The notes beneath the pieces are model-generated. The model was given only the letters and a program-made list of their open reading frames with translations. It was not told the DNA's origin and did not search any database. Positions 43,246 to 55,339 of a stretch of DNA of 64,000 bases are shown one piece after another. The DNA is from Gnetum montanum (taxonomy: Eukaryota; Streptophyta; Gnetopsida; Gnetales; Gnetaceae). The translations under genes and the position numbers were made by a program. Position 1 is the first letter of the stretch; every line of letters starts with the position of its first letter. The stretch spans positions 419,790 through 483,789 of the forward strand of contig MNCI01020850.1 of NCBI GenBank assembly GCA_015680685.1, written 5' to 3'.

Positions 43246-43967
43246 AATCTTTTCTTTTAATATCCGAGGTCTCACTAATAAACTTTGAACAAGGATGATT
43301 AGTGCTTTTCTTCACACTTGACTTCTTCATCCTAACTTTATTCATCTTCAATAGGTTAAAATTTCAAACCTAGATATTATTCTAGCATGCAACAGTATTG
43401 TTCACAACCTACAATCTTATTTACTAATCACATTACTAGTTAAGGTGGTGATGCCCTTATTATCAATAAGTCCTAGTCTAAAAAAATTATTTCTCATGGC
43501 AAACATAGCTTTGTTGTCTAGGCTATTCTTCAATGTGCTTCAGGTCCTTTTAGTATTTGCAAAATTTATGCTCATACTACTTCTGCAACAAGAATTGATG
43601 TTTGGAAATTTCTTCTCCAGAGTTTGCCTAGCATTCCTTGACTCTTTGGAGGTGATTTTAATATGATTGAACATTCTTATGATAAAGTTGGTAGAGCTTC
43701 TTCTCAAATTTTAGGCTATAAGCTATCTTTGTAGTGTTATGTTAAGGAGCACTTTTTTCTCTCTAGTGTTGTGGATTCTAATGTTCACCATGATGATTGA
43801 TTTACCTAATCTAACCTCTGGGTAGGTACCAATTGGATTTTTGAGAGACTCAATTGATTTTATTTTTCCAATTATTCTTCATGGTTCTATAACAGTCATG
43901 TTATTGTCCACCAAAATGCTATCCTTTTAGACCATTTTTCTATTTCTCTTACTTTGGAATTTGATAT
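43246..43967 (+). pseudogene. LINE endonuclease domain (5' part)
   Basis: It begins FNIRGLTNK, the start motif of L1 endonucleases (usual W-N-(I/V)-R-G-L). It goes on to ICKIYAHTTSATRIDVWKFL and LFGGDFNMIEHSYDKVG, the GGDFN motif, and ends LLDHFSISLTLEFD, where SDH is usual, just before A3. Several stops and shifts. This APE-type nuclease would nick target DNA to prime reverse transcription. Confidence 0.7.
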
Positions 43968-44813
43968 TGATGAGCGATGAGGTACCCCTACGCTCAACCA
44001 TACAAATCACAAGCATTCACGCATGATCCAGTCGAATTCCATGGATGGGACTAGTTGTGGTATCTAGATCATTATGTTCTGATCATAATTTGTTATCTTC
44101 CCACTTGGACTAGTGGTAGCTTTGTCATGTATGGTTTAGTCCAAAGTGAGGCATATGATGTTGTCTAATTCTACTTTTCTCCTAATGACAATAAAGAAAT
44201 AAATTGATTAAGCTAATGAACAATGGAAAATAAGATCTAACTAGCCTATGTGCAATGAGTATCTACTCTTAATTGTCCATATACATCTTGGACTTCATGA
44301 GACTACTTCTAGGATTGCTAAGCATATGTCATTGGATGTGCCAAATGATACACTACTGGATTACCAAGTATCTACACTTAAATGCTCATGCTTAAGGTAT
44401 ACACATTCCACTTAATAACAAGAATAGTAAATAGCAATAAATGGAAACATTTAACTAAAGAAAACGGTAAATGATTAATGATTAAAAGTAATAATAATCT
44501 AAGTGGATGCTGCAATTATGGGAGTGATCTTGATCTTTATTGGTAGTCATGTAACGTGTCTAAGTACATCACACTCAAACAAAGGTTTCGTATTATCACA
44601 AACATCACAATACAGGCATGCACTAGGAATAACAAGACTCTAAGAAAGACTAGCAAAAATTGAAAACTAAAATAATCTTTCCCACATCATATGAAATCAT
44701 GAGCCCAAGCACTATATTTATAGGTTGGCGTATATCTCGTGACATTAGATATCTAACATTGCATCTGGGCTCCGACATCGAACATCGAGGCCTGTCAAAT
44801 TGATGACTCATCA
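43968..44813 (-). repeat. 3' LTR of A3
   Basis: It runs TGATGAGTCATCAATTTGAC ... CATCGCTCATCA on the minus strand. Instead of GATATCGC arrays, U3 has TTAGATATCTAA and repeated (C/A)GA(C/A)ATCGA words (44735-44790). The polypurine tract TTTAGTCATGGGGGTA is at 44814-44829. Confidence 0.85.
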
Positions 44814-45504
44814 TACCCCCATGACTAAATGAAAGCTCATCCTCAAGTTAAACAAAATGAGGAATAAGTTCTTTACAAAATATTGGGAAGGTATGGGATT
44901 ATTGACTAACATACAAACTGACTTAGATGGAACAAATAGACTCTAAGTACCCAAGTGTACGGAGTTACAATCTTTACAAAATTGGATGTTCATGATAAAA
45001 GAAGTGAACACCCATGATAAAACTAACATCCAATGCCTCTTGGCATCTGAAGAGTGAGAGAGAAGATCCAATAATCATGAATAGGCCTCATCGTGTGGTA
45101 CTACCACATCATCCTTGGAGAAGATAGTCCTGCTTCAAGTCCATGCTCCCCACAACAATCACAACAAAATCATAAATTAGTATGCAATGTGTAACACATA
45201 GTTGTTAAATGCCTTGTCTCGTCAATGGTTACACTTGGCTAAGTTGTGATTGTGGTAGATTGATTTCTTTAGTCAGGTTAGCGAGAAGGTTGACAAATAG
45301 GATAAAATAGATAAGTAGTTCATTACATTTGAAAAAGTTCAACACAAGGAAATATTTGAAGAGAATGTAAGAATTCACAACAATAAAAAGAAAAGCTTAC
45401 TAAAAAAATATTGCAAAGATGTGCACAATTGGATGTCATTGATGGGGTAAACAAAAAGATTTGATTGTAAGAGTGTCTAAGACTTAACTAACCCAACCAA
45501 AAGA

Positions 45505-45560
45505 TATGTAAGTGGGTCCTCCCCAAAGCAGGCATAGGCATTTTATGCCCTTGCATGACT
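45505..45560 (-). other. Conserved noncoding block of family A (A3 copy)
   Basis: AAGGGCATAAAATGCC, then TGCCTGCTTTGGGGAGGACC on the minus strand. The frame 45512-45763 over it is fortuitous. Confidence 0.6.
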
Positions 45561-46712
45561 TCAAACCAAAGAGTTTGTGGGCTTTGTGGATGATTAATGG
45601 TTATAGAAGGTTAAGTACAAAAACTTGGAAGAAACTACCTAAGAATTCTAACACATCAAACCAGGACATCGAAAAAGAACATGAAACCAACAGTGAGGCG
45701 AGACATGGAAAGCATAGATGGATGAAAGAGAGTGGAATGGAGTTCTTGATTAAGGTCACATGAAGTCCCTTGTGGATTTTATGGTTAAATGACTTGATAA
45801 GATCCATCATTAGTCCAGAGAAAAACCAACCTTGTTCAATAACTTCACATCATCATTCCAAGACTAGTCCATCCCCCTAAGACACAAGAGTTCCCCCACA
45901 GAACAACCACTATTTCTTATTAAAGAAGAAAATAAAAGTAGGAAGTGAGGAAGGACCTTAGTTAGAGGGGACCTTTAGGCATGGGTAACATGTCTTTCTA
46001 GTCCCATAACCAATGCTTGTAGCTCATTTATTTTGTCTAAGGTATGTGCTTTGAATTTGCATCATTTTTTTATGAGAACCACACCATGCAAAGACTTATT
46101 CAACTTCCTTTTATTGGTTGACACAAAGTGGTAAGAAATCCATGAAAACACACATGCACCCAGACAAACAAAAAGGCACAAAGAATACCAAATCCCCTTC
46201 AAGTCACACCATGTTCAAACCTTTGAATCCTTTCCAATTCTAGAAAGTACCAAAGTCACAAATTTTTTTAAGTTTTGTTAATGAAAAAGGAACTGCACAT
46301 TTCTAGAACAAGAGAAAACATAAAGAGTTTGAATGGGTGGATGTTGTGAACTCACTACCTATTGCATGAAAAAGAAACCATGTCCTAATCATCTGTAATG
46401 AAATTCAAAGCCAAAATCCAGACACTAATAATCAAATAACAAAATAGTACATACCACCATCAAGTAATGCATTACATTATACCTAGCACTTATTAACAAA
46501 AAGTTAGAAAGTCACATCAAAATAAAAGAAAAGAAAATATAAAAGAAAGTGTAATTTTTTTTAAGAAATAGCAAATGTACTAATGATGGTGTAAAACAAA
46601 AATTAGAAAAGATTAATAACATGAAAACAAGAAGATGTAAAATAAAGAATGTGTAAAAAAAAAGTTAAAAAAACAATTAAGAATCCTAAAGATTAGAATG
46701 GGGGGTGATCCA

Positions 46713-46726
46713 CCCCCATCACTAAA
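46713..46726 (-). other. Internal polypurine-like tract (A3)
   Basis: TTTAGTGATGGGGG on the minus strand, followed by a GGGGGTGGATCACCCCCC palindrome. Confidence 0.5.
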
Positions 46727-46836
46727 CATTTAGATGTGACAAGGATTAATAAGTGGATAAATAGTATCCATGCATGTATGAAACATTGGTAACCATTCAT
46801 GCCCCAAGCACTAGGTGTCTGTTTGTGGTGTGGTGG

Positions 46837-47610
46837 CTAGGTAGAAAATTTTTGATCACACACTTGATGGTTAAATGTATGGTGGGTTAGGATATGAGGT
46901 GTGTTAACATTATGGATGGCTTGCCCACGGTTGCACCCTTGATCATGATATGGTATGCATGGATTTATTTGTCTTCTCACACTATTAGATTCATTGTTTG
47001 GATTTTGGATTGGAGTACTAATGGATGGTGGCCCTTTTGTATTATTAGAGGATGTTGGTTGAGACAAGGAAGATGGTATGCCAAATTGGCCTTGTGTTGG
47101 CTCAGATGATATGGTGGATCCATGCATGGTCCGCTTTGGCTTACGACCTTTCCTCCAAAAGGGATGTTTCTAATGTTGTGGTTGAGACCCACTGATGTCA
47201 ACATGTTTATACACTTTTGTAGCACAAGTGGCATTCGTTTGTTGATATTGTGGTGTCAACCCTTCCTATGTTGCTAGCGATGGCATATAATAAGGTGGAG
47301 TGTGAGAATATCAAGGGTAGGATGGATGGTAAGAGGCATGAGGTGGTGATCCTTCAAGGGATGTCATGGGTTGTTGGTACGTGGGAATGTAGTAGTGGCA
47401 ATTTGAAGTAGAGGATGTAGAACTAGTTGGAGAAATAGGGTGTTGAACATAATATTCGTGCAGTTTCGGCTCATAGAAAAGATAGGGCTAATTTGGTGGG
47501 GGCTTCCCCCAAGACTATGGTTGTTGCCACTATGGTTGATGACCATGTTGAGGCTAGTAATAAGTCCACCTAGGATGGTATGATTGATGGTGGGACTATA
47601 TATGATTACC
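46837..47610 (-). pseudogene. Gag C-terminal low-complexity tail (A3)
   Basis: Minus-strand stretches rich in Ser, Pro, His, Gln and Asn (SPTSSTSS..., SYHPSYP, SEPTQGQFGIPSSLSQPTSS). They align with the tail of A4. Stops are frequent; several are TAG. Confidence 0.45.
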
Positions 47611-49194
47611 TTATGGAAGAGGAAATCTCCCAAGCATGTGTTTCTGCACAAACTTTGGATTTAAGATACCTACCCAATACTCATGTAGATGCAAAAATAC
47701 TGGGCAATTGCCCTTCAAATGGTCATATATGCAGATGTCACATCCATTATCTTCATTTGTAGTTGAGTCTATAGCCTCACTTTCATTAGCCACTTTTCTT
47801 GTTTACCGAAAAGTGTTCATGGCTATTTCTTGGTTCTGTATCCTTTGTTGATTGTGATCGCATGGCTTATTTGGCATGATCCTCTCCTCAACCATCTCAA
47901 TGAGAGTTGTAACATTTTCATATATCCATTTGGACATCCTATTAAACTTTTCTTCAAGTTCATCAATAAACTTCTGTATCAGCAAGGTTTGTTGCAGAAT
48001 CACCTTATTGAGAATGGTTTCATTCTCCTTACCATAGATCTAGACCTCCTTCTATTGAAGAGTTGGGTCCCATTAATACTTTTTGACATTCTCCCATTTT
48101 CATATCTCTCCTTCTTCTTTCTCCACACACTCGATTAGCTCTAGAATCTGATGGGCTTGGAGCTCGTATAATTACCCTAGGGCATACATCCCAAGGGTCT
48201 CTCTTGTTTCATTATGAAGCCCATCTATGATGTGGAAAAGTTGCCTTTCCTCAGAGAAACCATGGCCTAGGCATCTATTCAATAGAGAATAATATATATC
48301 TAAGGCCATGTCCAAGGGTTCATGTTGTTCTTGCTTCAACTCTTGGATCTATCTCCTCAAGTTGAACACCCTCGCATAGGTTTGGTATTTCTCGTTGAAA
48401 AGTTCCAACATTATTAACCACTGTTAGATTGAACTTGGTCTTAACAATCTATACCACACTTCAACTCTATCGATTAGTATCCTAGGAAAGAGCTTAAGCT
48501 TTTACCATCTATTTTCAATGGTATAGCAGACATAAGCATCCTAGAAGGCTTGTAAATGATGTTGTGGATCTAAATCATAACCTCCTACAAATTTAGGGAT
48601 ATTATTCATATCAAGTCTGGGTAGGCAACTCTCTTTGTGATGCCTATGAGATATCTTAATTGCCTCTATTATCTTCATCATGTTCTTGGTGGCCAAGAAG
48701 GGTTCATCATCATTACACAAGTTGTGAGGGAAATTTCTATCTCTATTCACTTGATCATGATGATTGTCTATGTTGTCGTGATGTCATTAACCTTTCCTAT
48801 GGGTTCAATTTTGAACCCTTTAGTGGAACTTGATCTCCATACCTATGTTCATCTTTGTCAGAACTAGATGTTGGAGGGGAAGATGAAGATAAGGAACTGG
48901 AAGGATTTCCATGGCTTCTATGGTGTTTCCTAGGGTCCCTTAATTTATCACTTCTTAGTTTCGAGGAGGTCTTAGGCCTTAAGGCCTTCCCTAGTTCAAA
49001 AATTACATCATCTCCTCCAAGATTATTTATCTTAGGTGAATGTAGTCCTTGAGCGTTGTCAAGGTGGTCATGATCATAAGAAACCCCTGCATAAGGTTGA
49101 TCACTTCAATTTTCTTCATCGCATATCTCGTTAGTTCTCCAATAAATGTGTTCACTATACAGTGCATTGTTACTTCCATGTAAGAGAGAGACAT
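47611..49194 (-). pseudogene. Gag of A3
   Basis: The start at 49194 (MSLSYMEV) matches A2 for a few codons, then shifts. Preserved pieces: HKESCLPRLDMNNIPKFVGG and YDLDPQHHLQAF (48541-48750), then the EW-Q-HEPLDMALDIYY region (about 48300), ETRETLGMYALG-LYEL (about 48180), EKFNRMSKWIYENVTTLIEM (47803-48003) and the knuckle CDICIYDHLKGNC (C-x2-C-x3-H-x4-C) with LHLHEYWVGILNPKFVQKHM. This knuckle has the same shortened spacing as A1, so the spacing is ancestral rather than a decay product. Confidence 0.7.
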
Positions 49195-49300
49195 TGTTGT
49201 TGGTTTATGGTGTGTGTGAGTTAATATTTTTTGAAAGATATATCGTTAATACCGTTATAGTAATTGTGTATAATATAACTAATCTAGATAACTAGCACCA

Positions 49301-49318
49301 TCCTCGGCAATGACGCCA
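49301..49318 (-). other. Primer binding site of A3
   Basis: TGGCGTCATTGCCGAGGA on the minus strand, a tRNA-Asp-type site with three transitions. Confidence 0.7.
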
Positions 49319-49319
49319 A

Positions 49320-50172
49320 TGATGAGTGACGAGGTACCCCTACGCTCAACCATACGAATCATAAGTGCTCACGCATGATCTAGTTGAATTTTGTGGATGG
49401 GACTAGTTGTGGTATCTAGATCATTATGCTCTAATCGCAATTCACTATCTTCCCACTTGGACTAGTGGTAGCTTTTTCACGTATGGTTTAGTCCAAAGTG
49501 AGACGTATGATGTTGTCTAATTCTACTTTACTCCTAATAACAATAAAGAGGTAAATTGATTAAGCTAATGAACAATGGAAAATAAGATCTAACTAGCCTA
49601 CGTGCAATGAGTATCTGCTCTTAATCATTCGTATATGTCTTGGACTTTGTGAGACTACTTCTGGAATTGCTAAGCGTATGTCACTAGAGGTGCCAAATGA
49701 TACACTACTAGATTACCAAGTATCTACACTTAAACGCTCATGATTAAGGTGTACGCATTCCTCTTAATAATAGGAATAGTAAATAGTAATAAATGGAAAC
49801 ATTTAACTAAAGAAAATGATAAATAAGTAGTGATTAAAATTAATAATAATCTAAGTGGATGCTACAATGATGGGAGTAGTCTTGATCTTTATTGTCAGTC
49901 ATGTAACATGTCCAAGTACGTTACACTCGAACAAACGTGTTATACGATCACATACATCACACTATGGGCATGCACTGGGAATAACAAGACTCTAAGAAAG
50001 ACTATCAAAAATTGAAAACTAAAACTATCTTCCCCACATCATGTGAAATCGTGAACCCAAGCACTATATTTATAGGCTAGCATATATCCCGCCACATCAA
50101 ATATTCAACATCACATCTAGGCTTCGACATCGAATACCTGATCTCAAGGCCTATCAAATTGATGACTCATCA
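49320..50172 (-). repeat. 5' LTR of A3
   Basis: It runs TGATGAGTCATCAATTTGA ... GTCACTCATCA on the minus strand and aligns along its whole length with the 3' LTR. Confidence 0.9.
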
Positions 50173-52720
50173 AATACAAAACCTCTAGTTCAACATCGCG
50201 AGCTCCTCCATTGAATCCCTCTTTATTTCTTACTTCTTCTAGTAAAGGTATTTTGATGTCTCTTTGAAATGTTAAGAGGAGGTTGCCTCGCAATTTAAGT
50301 TGGATTGACTAGTGGTTGCATTCCACTTGTCATGTTTGTAATCTTGCCCATTGGTTGAGTAAGTAATATGCTAAGAGACATAGGAAAACTGAGGAAAATC
50401 TTTGTAATAAACTTCAACAACTTAACTCTACAATACAACAAGATCCCTTTAATATTACTCTACAACAACAACTGGCTTATGTTCGCTCAGTCAAAAAAAA
50501 AAGGGATATGTATAATGCTAATAGCTACTCTAATTAAGAGTCGCCTCAACTAGTTGAAAGTTGAAGGAGAGCCCTGTAAAGAGTTTTTCAAATTCTTAAA
50601 AGGTGGAGGTAATTTACCTACTATTAACTCCATGGAGGTGGATGGTCATCTTAGTTCATATCTTTATATTGTTAATGATTTTCTTGAAAGACATTTTCAA
50701 TGCATCTTTGTCTTAGATGGGTTTGATTAGGATGACTTTTTCACTAATTCGAATCATTTACCTAATATCGTCCATAGCAATCACAACCATCTTCTAGCTC
50801 AAGACATCTCTCTTTTTGAAATGAAAGCAGTTGTGTTTAGCTTGGCCAATGATAAATCTTCTAGTTTTAATGGCTTTCCTATCAAATTCTTTAAAAATCA
50901 TTGGTATGTTATTGGTTTGACCTTTATCATGTTTTTGTTGAAGCCATTACTCAGCACTCTCTTAGACCCATGCTTAATAGAGGAGTCATCCATCTTATTG
51001 CTAAGGAAGGTGATCTCTCTTTGATTGGTAATTGACATACTATTACCCTCCTGAATTTTGTTTATAAAATTTTGATCAAATGTCTTGCTAAAATATTAAA
51101 GCCTATTATTCCTTAGTTAATTACCCCAAGGCAAATTGGTTTTGTCAAAGGTAGATATATTCTTGATGATGTTGTTGCGAGTACAAGGGTATGCAATGGG
51201 TTGAGGATTCCAATCAAAACATAGCTTTTCTTAAGCTTGATTATGCTAAAGAGTATGATAAAATTGAATGGCAATTTATTATTATCTACCTTTGCAAATA
51301 TGGTTTTAACAAAAAATTTATTAGGATGGTGAAGACTCTCTTTGTTGATGCTAATGCCCTTGTGGCTACTAATGTTGGCTTCACTAATTATTTTAAGCTT
51401 GAGCGCTCAGTTAGGCAAGGATTCCCTCTTGCTCCTTATCTCTTCATCCTTGTTGCTAATTTCTTAAGTCACAACACTATTTATAAGGACAAGGAACAAA
51501 ATTTGCTTCAAGACATTTTCATTGATTATAATGTTCCTTTCTTACTGAATATGCATTTTGCAGATGAATCCTTTTTTATGATTAAGAATAACAAAGTTAT
51601 TGTTGATCGTCTTTTTTACCATGTTGATCAATATTGTAGGCTCTTTGGCTCCCAAATTAATTGGTTCAAATTTTCAATCTTTTGCAATAAGGGGGTTCAA
51701 GATTGGGCTTTGTCTAAATCTTGGTGTTTTTTATAAAAGGATCATGTTTTTAAGTTGTTGGGCATTCCCTTTTCCTTTGCTGGATCTTCAAAAACTTTAT
51801 GGGATGTTACGATGAATAAAATTGAACAAAAACTTGTCAAGTGGAAGGATAAGAAGCTTTCTATGGCTGGAAAGTTTATTGTTAGCAAGCATATCATCCA
51901 AGCTACTTGTGTATTATTCTTCGTGTTGGGCTCCTAGTTTTTTTGCTTAACATCGCATTGATCAACTTGTTAGAAATTTTCTTTGAAATAGTAGCCATTC
52001 TAGGAAAGGATTTTGTCAAGTTTCTTGGAACATTTGCACCTCCCACAAAGAGGATGGTGGCTTAAGACTTCTAAACTACTATAAGCAAGGTATTATTTTA
52101 TATGCCAAGTGGGTGGCCAAATGCTTATCTAGTTCCAGGGCTTGGAAGCTTCTTTTCCTTAAGAGGATTCAGATGGGAAAGCCTAAATGCAGTATTTATT
52201 GGAAAAATACTCATTTTTTAACTGGATCTTTTTTCCTAAAGGTATTCCTATTTTAGGTTCCACTGTCATCAAGCACATTTGGAAGGCTTAGAGTTTTATC
52301 AGTGAGTTTTGGAACTTTATTAATATTACTATTTCTTCCTCTATGCTTGATAAGATTTCTCCTTGGTTGCTTCCCATTAACAATGAATCTTGGGCTATTA
52401 AGTGTCCTCATCTTTGTAGTACTTGGAGCAAGCTTGACATACCCTCCCTTTCCTCTCTTCACTTACATAATCATTGGATCACTTGACTTGAGTGTCAATA
52501 TCTTTATGGTATCAATGCTTCTCAAAAGTCCACCTTTTCTAATATTTTGGATAGCTTGAACAAAAGTGTAGCTGTTCAAAATTATCCTAATAGTTTTCTT
52601 GATTTTTCTTGGATTAATGGTCATCAATTTTTTCCTTGTCATTCTAAGATTGTGTATTCTCTTATTAGTTCTAATACTAATTACTAGCCAAGATTCAACC
52701 ATCTTTGAAAGGTTAATCTC
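50173..52720 (+). pseudogene. LINE reverse transcriptase (after A3)
   Basis: After a remnant of the linker, the plus strand encodes FNGFPIKFFKNHW, ITPRQIGFVKGRYILDDVV (about 51120-51180), then a frame open for 181 codons (51191-51736): IAFLKLDYAKEYDKIEWQF with the first catalytic Asp, SVRQGFPLAPYLFILV, and MHFADESFF where FADD is expected, so one catalytic Asp has become Glu. A further frame (51755-51937) has KIEQKLVKWKDKKLSMAGKF, the thumb motif of plant L1 RTs. This enzyme copies LINE RNA at the target site. The copy is inactive. Confidence 0.8.
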
Positions 52721-52723
52721 AAT

Positions 52724-52960
52724 GTGCAGGTTTGGAAGCAATGTATTCAGATGATTTGGACTGCCCCTACTCCTTCAAGGATCAAACATTTTCTATGGTA
52801 TTTAGTTCACAAAGGTTTACCTATTGGTATTCAATGCTCTCATTTGGGTGTTCTTGACCCCAGATGTCCTATCTGCAACAAGAAAGATATATTTACCCAT
52901 AGTTTTTTTACTTGTCCCCTTGCTCACAACTCTTGGACTTGGTGCAGCATGTATTTATAG
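52724..52960 (+). pseudogene. zf-RVT-like domain at the end of LINE ORF2
   Basis: VWKQCIQMIWTAPTPSRIKH, FLWYLVHKGLPIG, then CPICNKKDIFTHSFFTCPLA and W-T-W. The Cys-x2-Cys...His...Cys arrangement after 'P.RIK.FLW...' is the zf-RVT pattern that ends many plant LINE ORF2 proteins. The frame is open for 78 codons and ends in a TAG. Confidence 0.7.
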
Positions 52961-53244
52961 GGTTTTCAGCCAAGACTAGATGAAAGCAACACCAAGAATC
53001 TCTACTCTATACTTGGTGTTGCTTTCATCCCCTTATCCTTCATGCCATCTGGAAGTTCCAATGTAATATGATTTTTCAGAGAGATTCTCCTAATAATGTT
53101 CTCCCTTTGTCGGTTCAAGAAGACATTGTTCAACAGCTGATACTCCAGCTGAGTTGTTGAATTTTCTTTCTCTTCTTTGTTTTCTTGTCTGTTGCTTTTT
53201 AACTAAGTCCTTTTTTATCCCCTTTTACTTCCCGTGGAGAGGTT

Positions 53245-53324
53245 TTCAGGTTTGGTTTTAAGGATGTTTACACATTGAGGCCTCTTCAGGTTTGGTTTTA
53301 AGGATGTTTACACATTGAGGCCTC
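53245..53324. repeat. 40-bp tandem duplication at the LINE 3' end
   Basis: Two identical 40-base copies starting TTCAGGTTTGGTTTTAAGG (53245-53284 and 53285-53324). Being identical in decayed surroundings, the duplication is probably recent. Confidence 0.9.
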
Positions 53325-53429
53325 CCCAAGTCTGTTTGGCCTTTCTTCCTTCTTGTTTCGATGTTTCTCCTCTCTCTCTGGCCTCTCTTTTGTCCTCTAG
53401 TTTTTTATACTTTTAATATACTTAATTTT

Positions 53430-54406
53430 TGGGGTCCGATCAGAGCCTTTTCCTCGAGTCCAATGCAATCAGGTTGTGCTAAGATGCAAAAACCAAAAAA
53501 CAGAAAATCACAGGCAACGATCAAGTATCCTGCCCAGTAGTCCCCGAGTTCTACAATGGGTCCCTGTTCCTGTAGTCCCTGGCAGGTTTAATATCATCTC
53601 AAATCCAACATTCCAAATTCCAAATTTTCATAGATTCACTGCATTATGACATCTCTCGGTGTGAACTCAACATACCAATCGAAACTAACAACCCAAAAAC
53701 ATTTGGACCACTGCTCATCTCAGACAACCCTGCACATAGAAGCATATACAGGAAAACAGAAAAAAAGTAAAAGAATCCCGCAAATCAAATCTAGAGTCCA
53801 CAAAATCATAAAATGATATAGAAAGGCCCAAAACATGAATAGAACTCTACCCCAGTCCAACCATCTCCCAAAGCCGACGACGAGAGAAAACAATAATGGT
53901 GGTGGAAGGGTTTCAAAAGGAATACATAAGAAAACCGAATTCTACGGGAAAGGGAAAGGAAAACATGACTTATGTTTATGTTTATAAAATATAATATTAT
54001 GCTCCATTGGTAATTTCCTAAGGTTTTCTCTCCCCTCTATCTTAACTAATACACTCAGGTCCACCACCTATAACTAACACATGACAACTCCAAATCCAAA
54101 ACTAATCAAATCGAAAAAATCCACATCGTACATCATATTCACATGCCAAATGCATCATCACCCAGAACTACATAACTCATATGCATAAATGTTACAAATC
54201 ACATATAAAGCATAAACACACACTAAACTACTATCACTATCCTCAATCCTTCCTCCTTGCCTAACACAATCTACAAGATCAATGTATCTAATCTTATCAT
54301 ATAACATACCCTCATAAAGCATCATAAAGCTCATAATAAAACATGTTAATCGTATGCATAACAAGACATCATGCTATACCAAGGGGTCCTACAAAGGGGT
54401 GTTACA
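53430..54406 (-). repeat. Possible LTR remnant (TGTAACACCCC end)
   Basis: On the minus strand the segment begins TGTAACACCCCTTTGTAGG, a start typical of plant chromovirus LTRs, and could end GGCTCTGATCGGACCCCA. No target duplication is visible at these ends and no coding part is attached. The central part is AC-rich on the plus strand without ORFs. It may be a solo LTR with damaged flanks or an unrelated repeat. Confidence 0.3.
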
Positions 54407-54509
54407 CAACCTACTTTGTCTACTTCTTTTCTTTGTATTTGAAAGTGTCTTTGATTGCTCATTATCTATTCTATTTGAAAGCTTCATTATATAATTTGGC
54501 CAAGAGGCC

Positions 54510-54638
54510 ATTACCAATCATATTTCGGTAACGCCAACTTTGTCCATAACGTTGACTAATGTTGACTTTCCCGATAGATCATTACCAGTCATATTTCGGT
54601 AACGCCAATTTTGTCCATAATGCTAACTAACGTTGATG
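54510..54638. repeat. 71-bp tandem duplication
   Basis: Copies start at 54510 and 54581; both contain CATATTTCGGTAACGCCAA and TTTGTCCATAA, followed by CTAA(T/C)GTTGA. They differ at several positions. Promoter-like or terminal repeat sequence of the helicase-bearing element is possible. Confidence 0.8.
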
Positions 54639-55339
54639 TGTTATGAAAGGTTACATCCATTGCAAAACAGAAATATGTTTAGAAAGGTTGCGTCCTCGTT
54701 CCAAAGGTTATGTCCCATTGAAAACCATAAATACGTCTCAGTAGATGAACAGTTTGCGTTGGATTCGGGAGTGCCTACTGAAGTGCAGTAAATCGGCAAT
54801 GGGTACGCATGTCAGAATTTTTTCTGAAATTTTGTATATATAATAATAATAAGGCTCTTGTTTGGTTACTGTTGTTCATGGCTTCAACAATGCAGTAACT
54901 GTGCCACTGCATATGCATACTTCTCTATTTACCAACTCATGTTAATCTTCTTTGCATATATTGACGTACTGTTTAAAACATGGAATAACTCGGCTTTCAG
55001 CCAAGAGAGAGAATTTGTAATAAAATTTTATATATATACATTGAAATGACTGCCTTGACATGCTTCGTATTATTCTTGCATTGTTCTCGATGTCTATTCT
55101 GAATCGTGTAGGAAAATCCTTTTTAGAAAATTCTGTAATATAATATACAGTTATCAATATCGTAGATTTCAATAGTAGTAGTGAACATTTATTCATATAG
55201 TGATTATAATACCTATGGCAGCAATGAACATTTATAAGGATGATAATATAATATGGTTAGCGAGTTAAATACTAAATAGCGATAGATATTGTTACCTTTT
55301 TTAAAAAATAGTGCAATAGATCACATGGGATAATAACAC

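Larger units (their letters stand above)
43968..50172 (-). mobile_element. A3: family A LTR retroelement (gag only)
   Basis: This is a minus-strand element of about 6.2 kb inserted in the LINE endonuclease. The target duplication is imperfect (GATAT at 43963-43967, AATAC at 50173-50177). It has two LTRs, primer site, gag, post-gag region, conserved block and polypurine tract. The second ORF is absent: between 44830 and 46700 I see no matching sequence. Its LTRs form a subgroup with A4 (start TGATGAGTCATC). Confidence 0.85.
42150..53340 (+). mobile_element. LINE (non-LTR retrotransposon), split by A3
   Basis: This is a plant L1-type element in the plus direction: ORF1 (42250-43245), endonuclease (43246-43967), then A3 inserted, then endonuclease end plus reverse transcriptase (50173-52730) and a C-terminal zinc-finger-like domain (52724-52960). 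After the last domain come about 380 bases of T-rich 3' sequence with a 40-bp tandem duplication. The 5' end is not defined; the start may reach into the minisatellite before it. No clear poly(A) tail or target duplication was found. Confidence 0.75.

Noticed and set aside
45512-45763. 83-codon plus-strand frame
   Set aside because: It is antisense to A3 and covers the conserved noncoding block; not conserved in other copies.
54942-55196. 84-codon minus-strand frame before the helicase
   Set aside because: AT-rich, no motif, no support from context.
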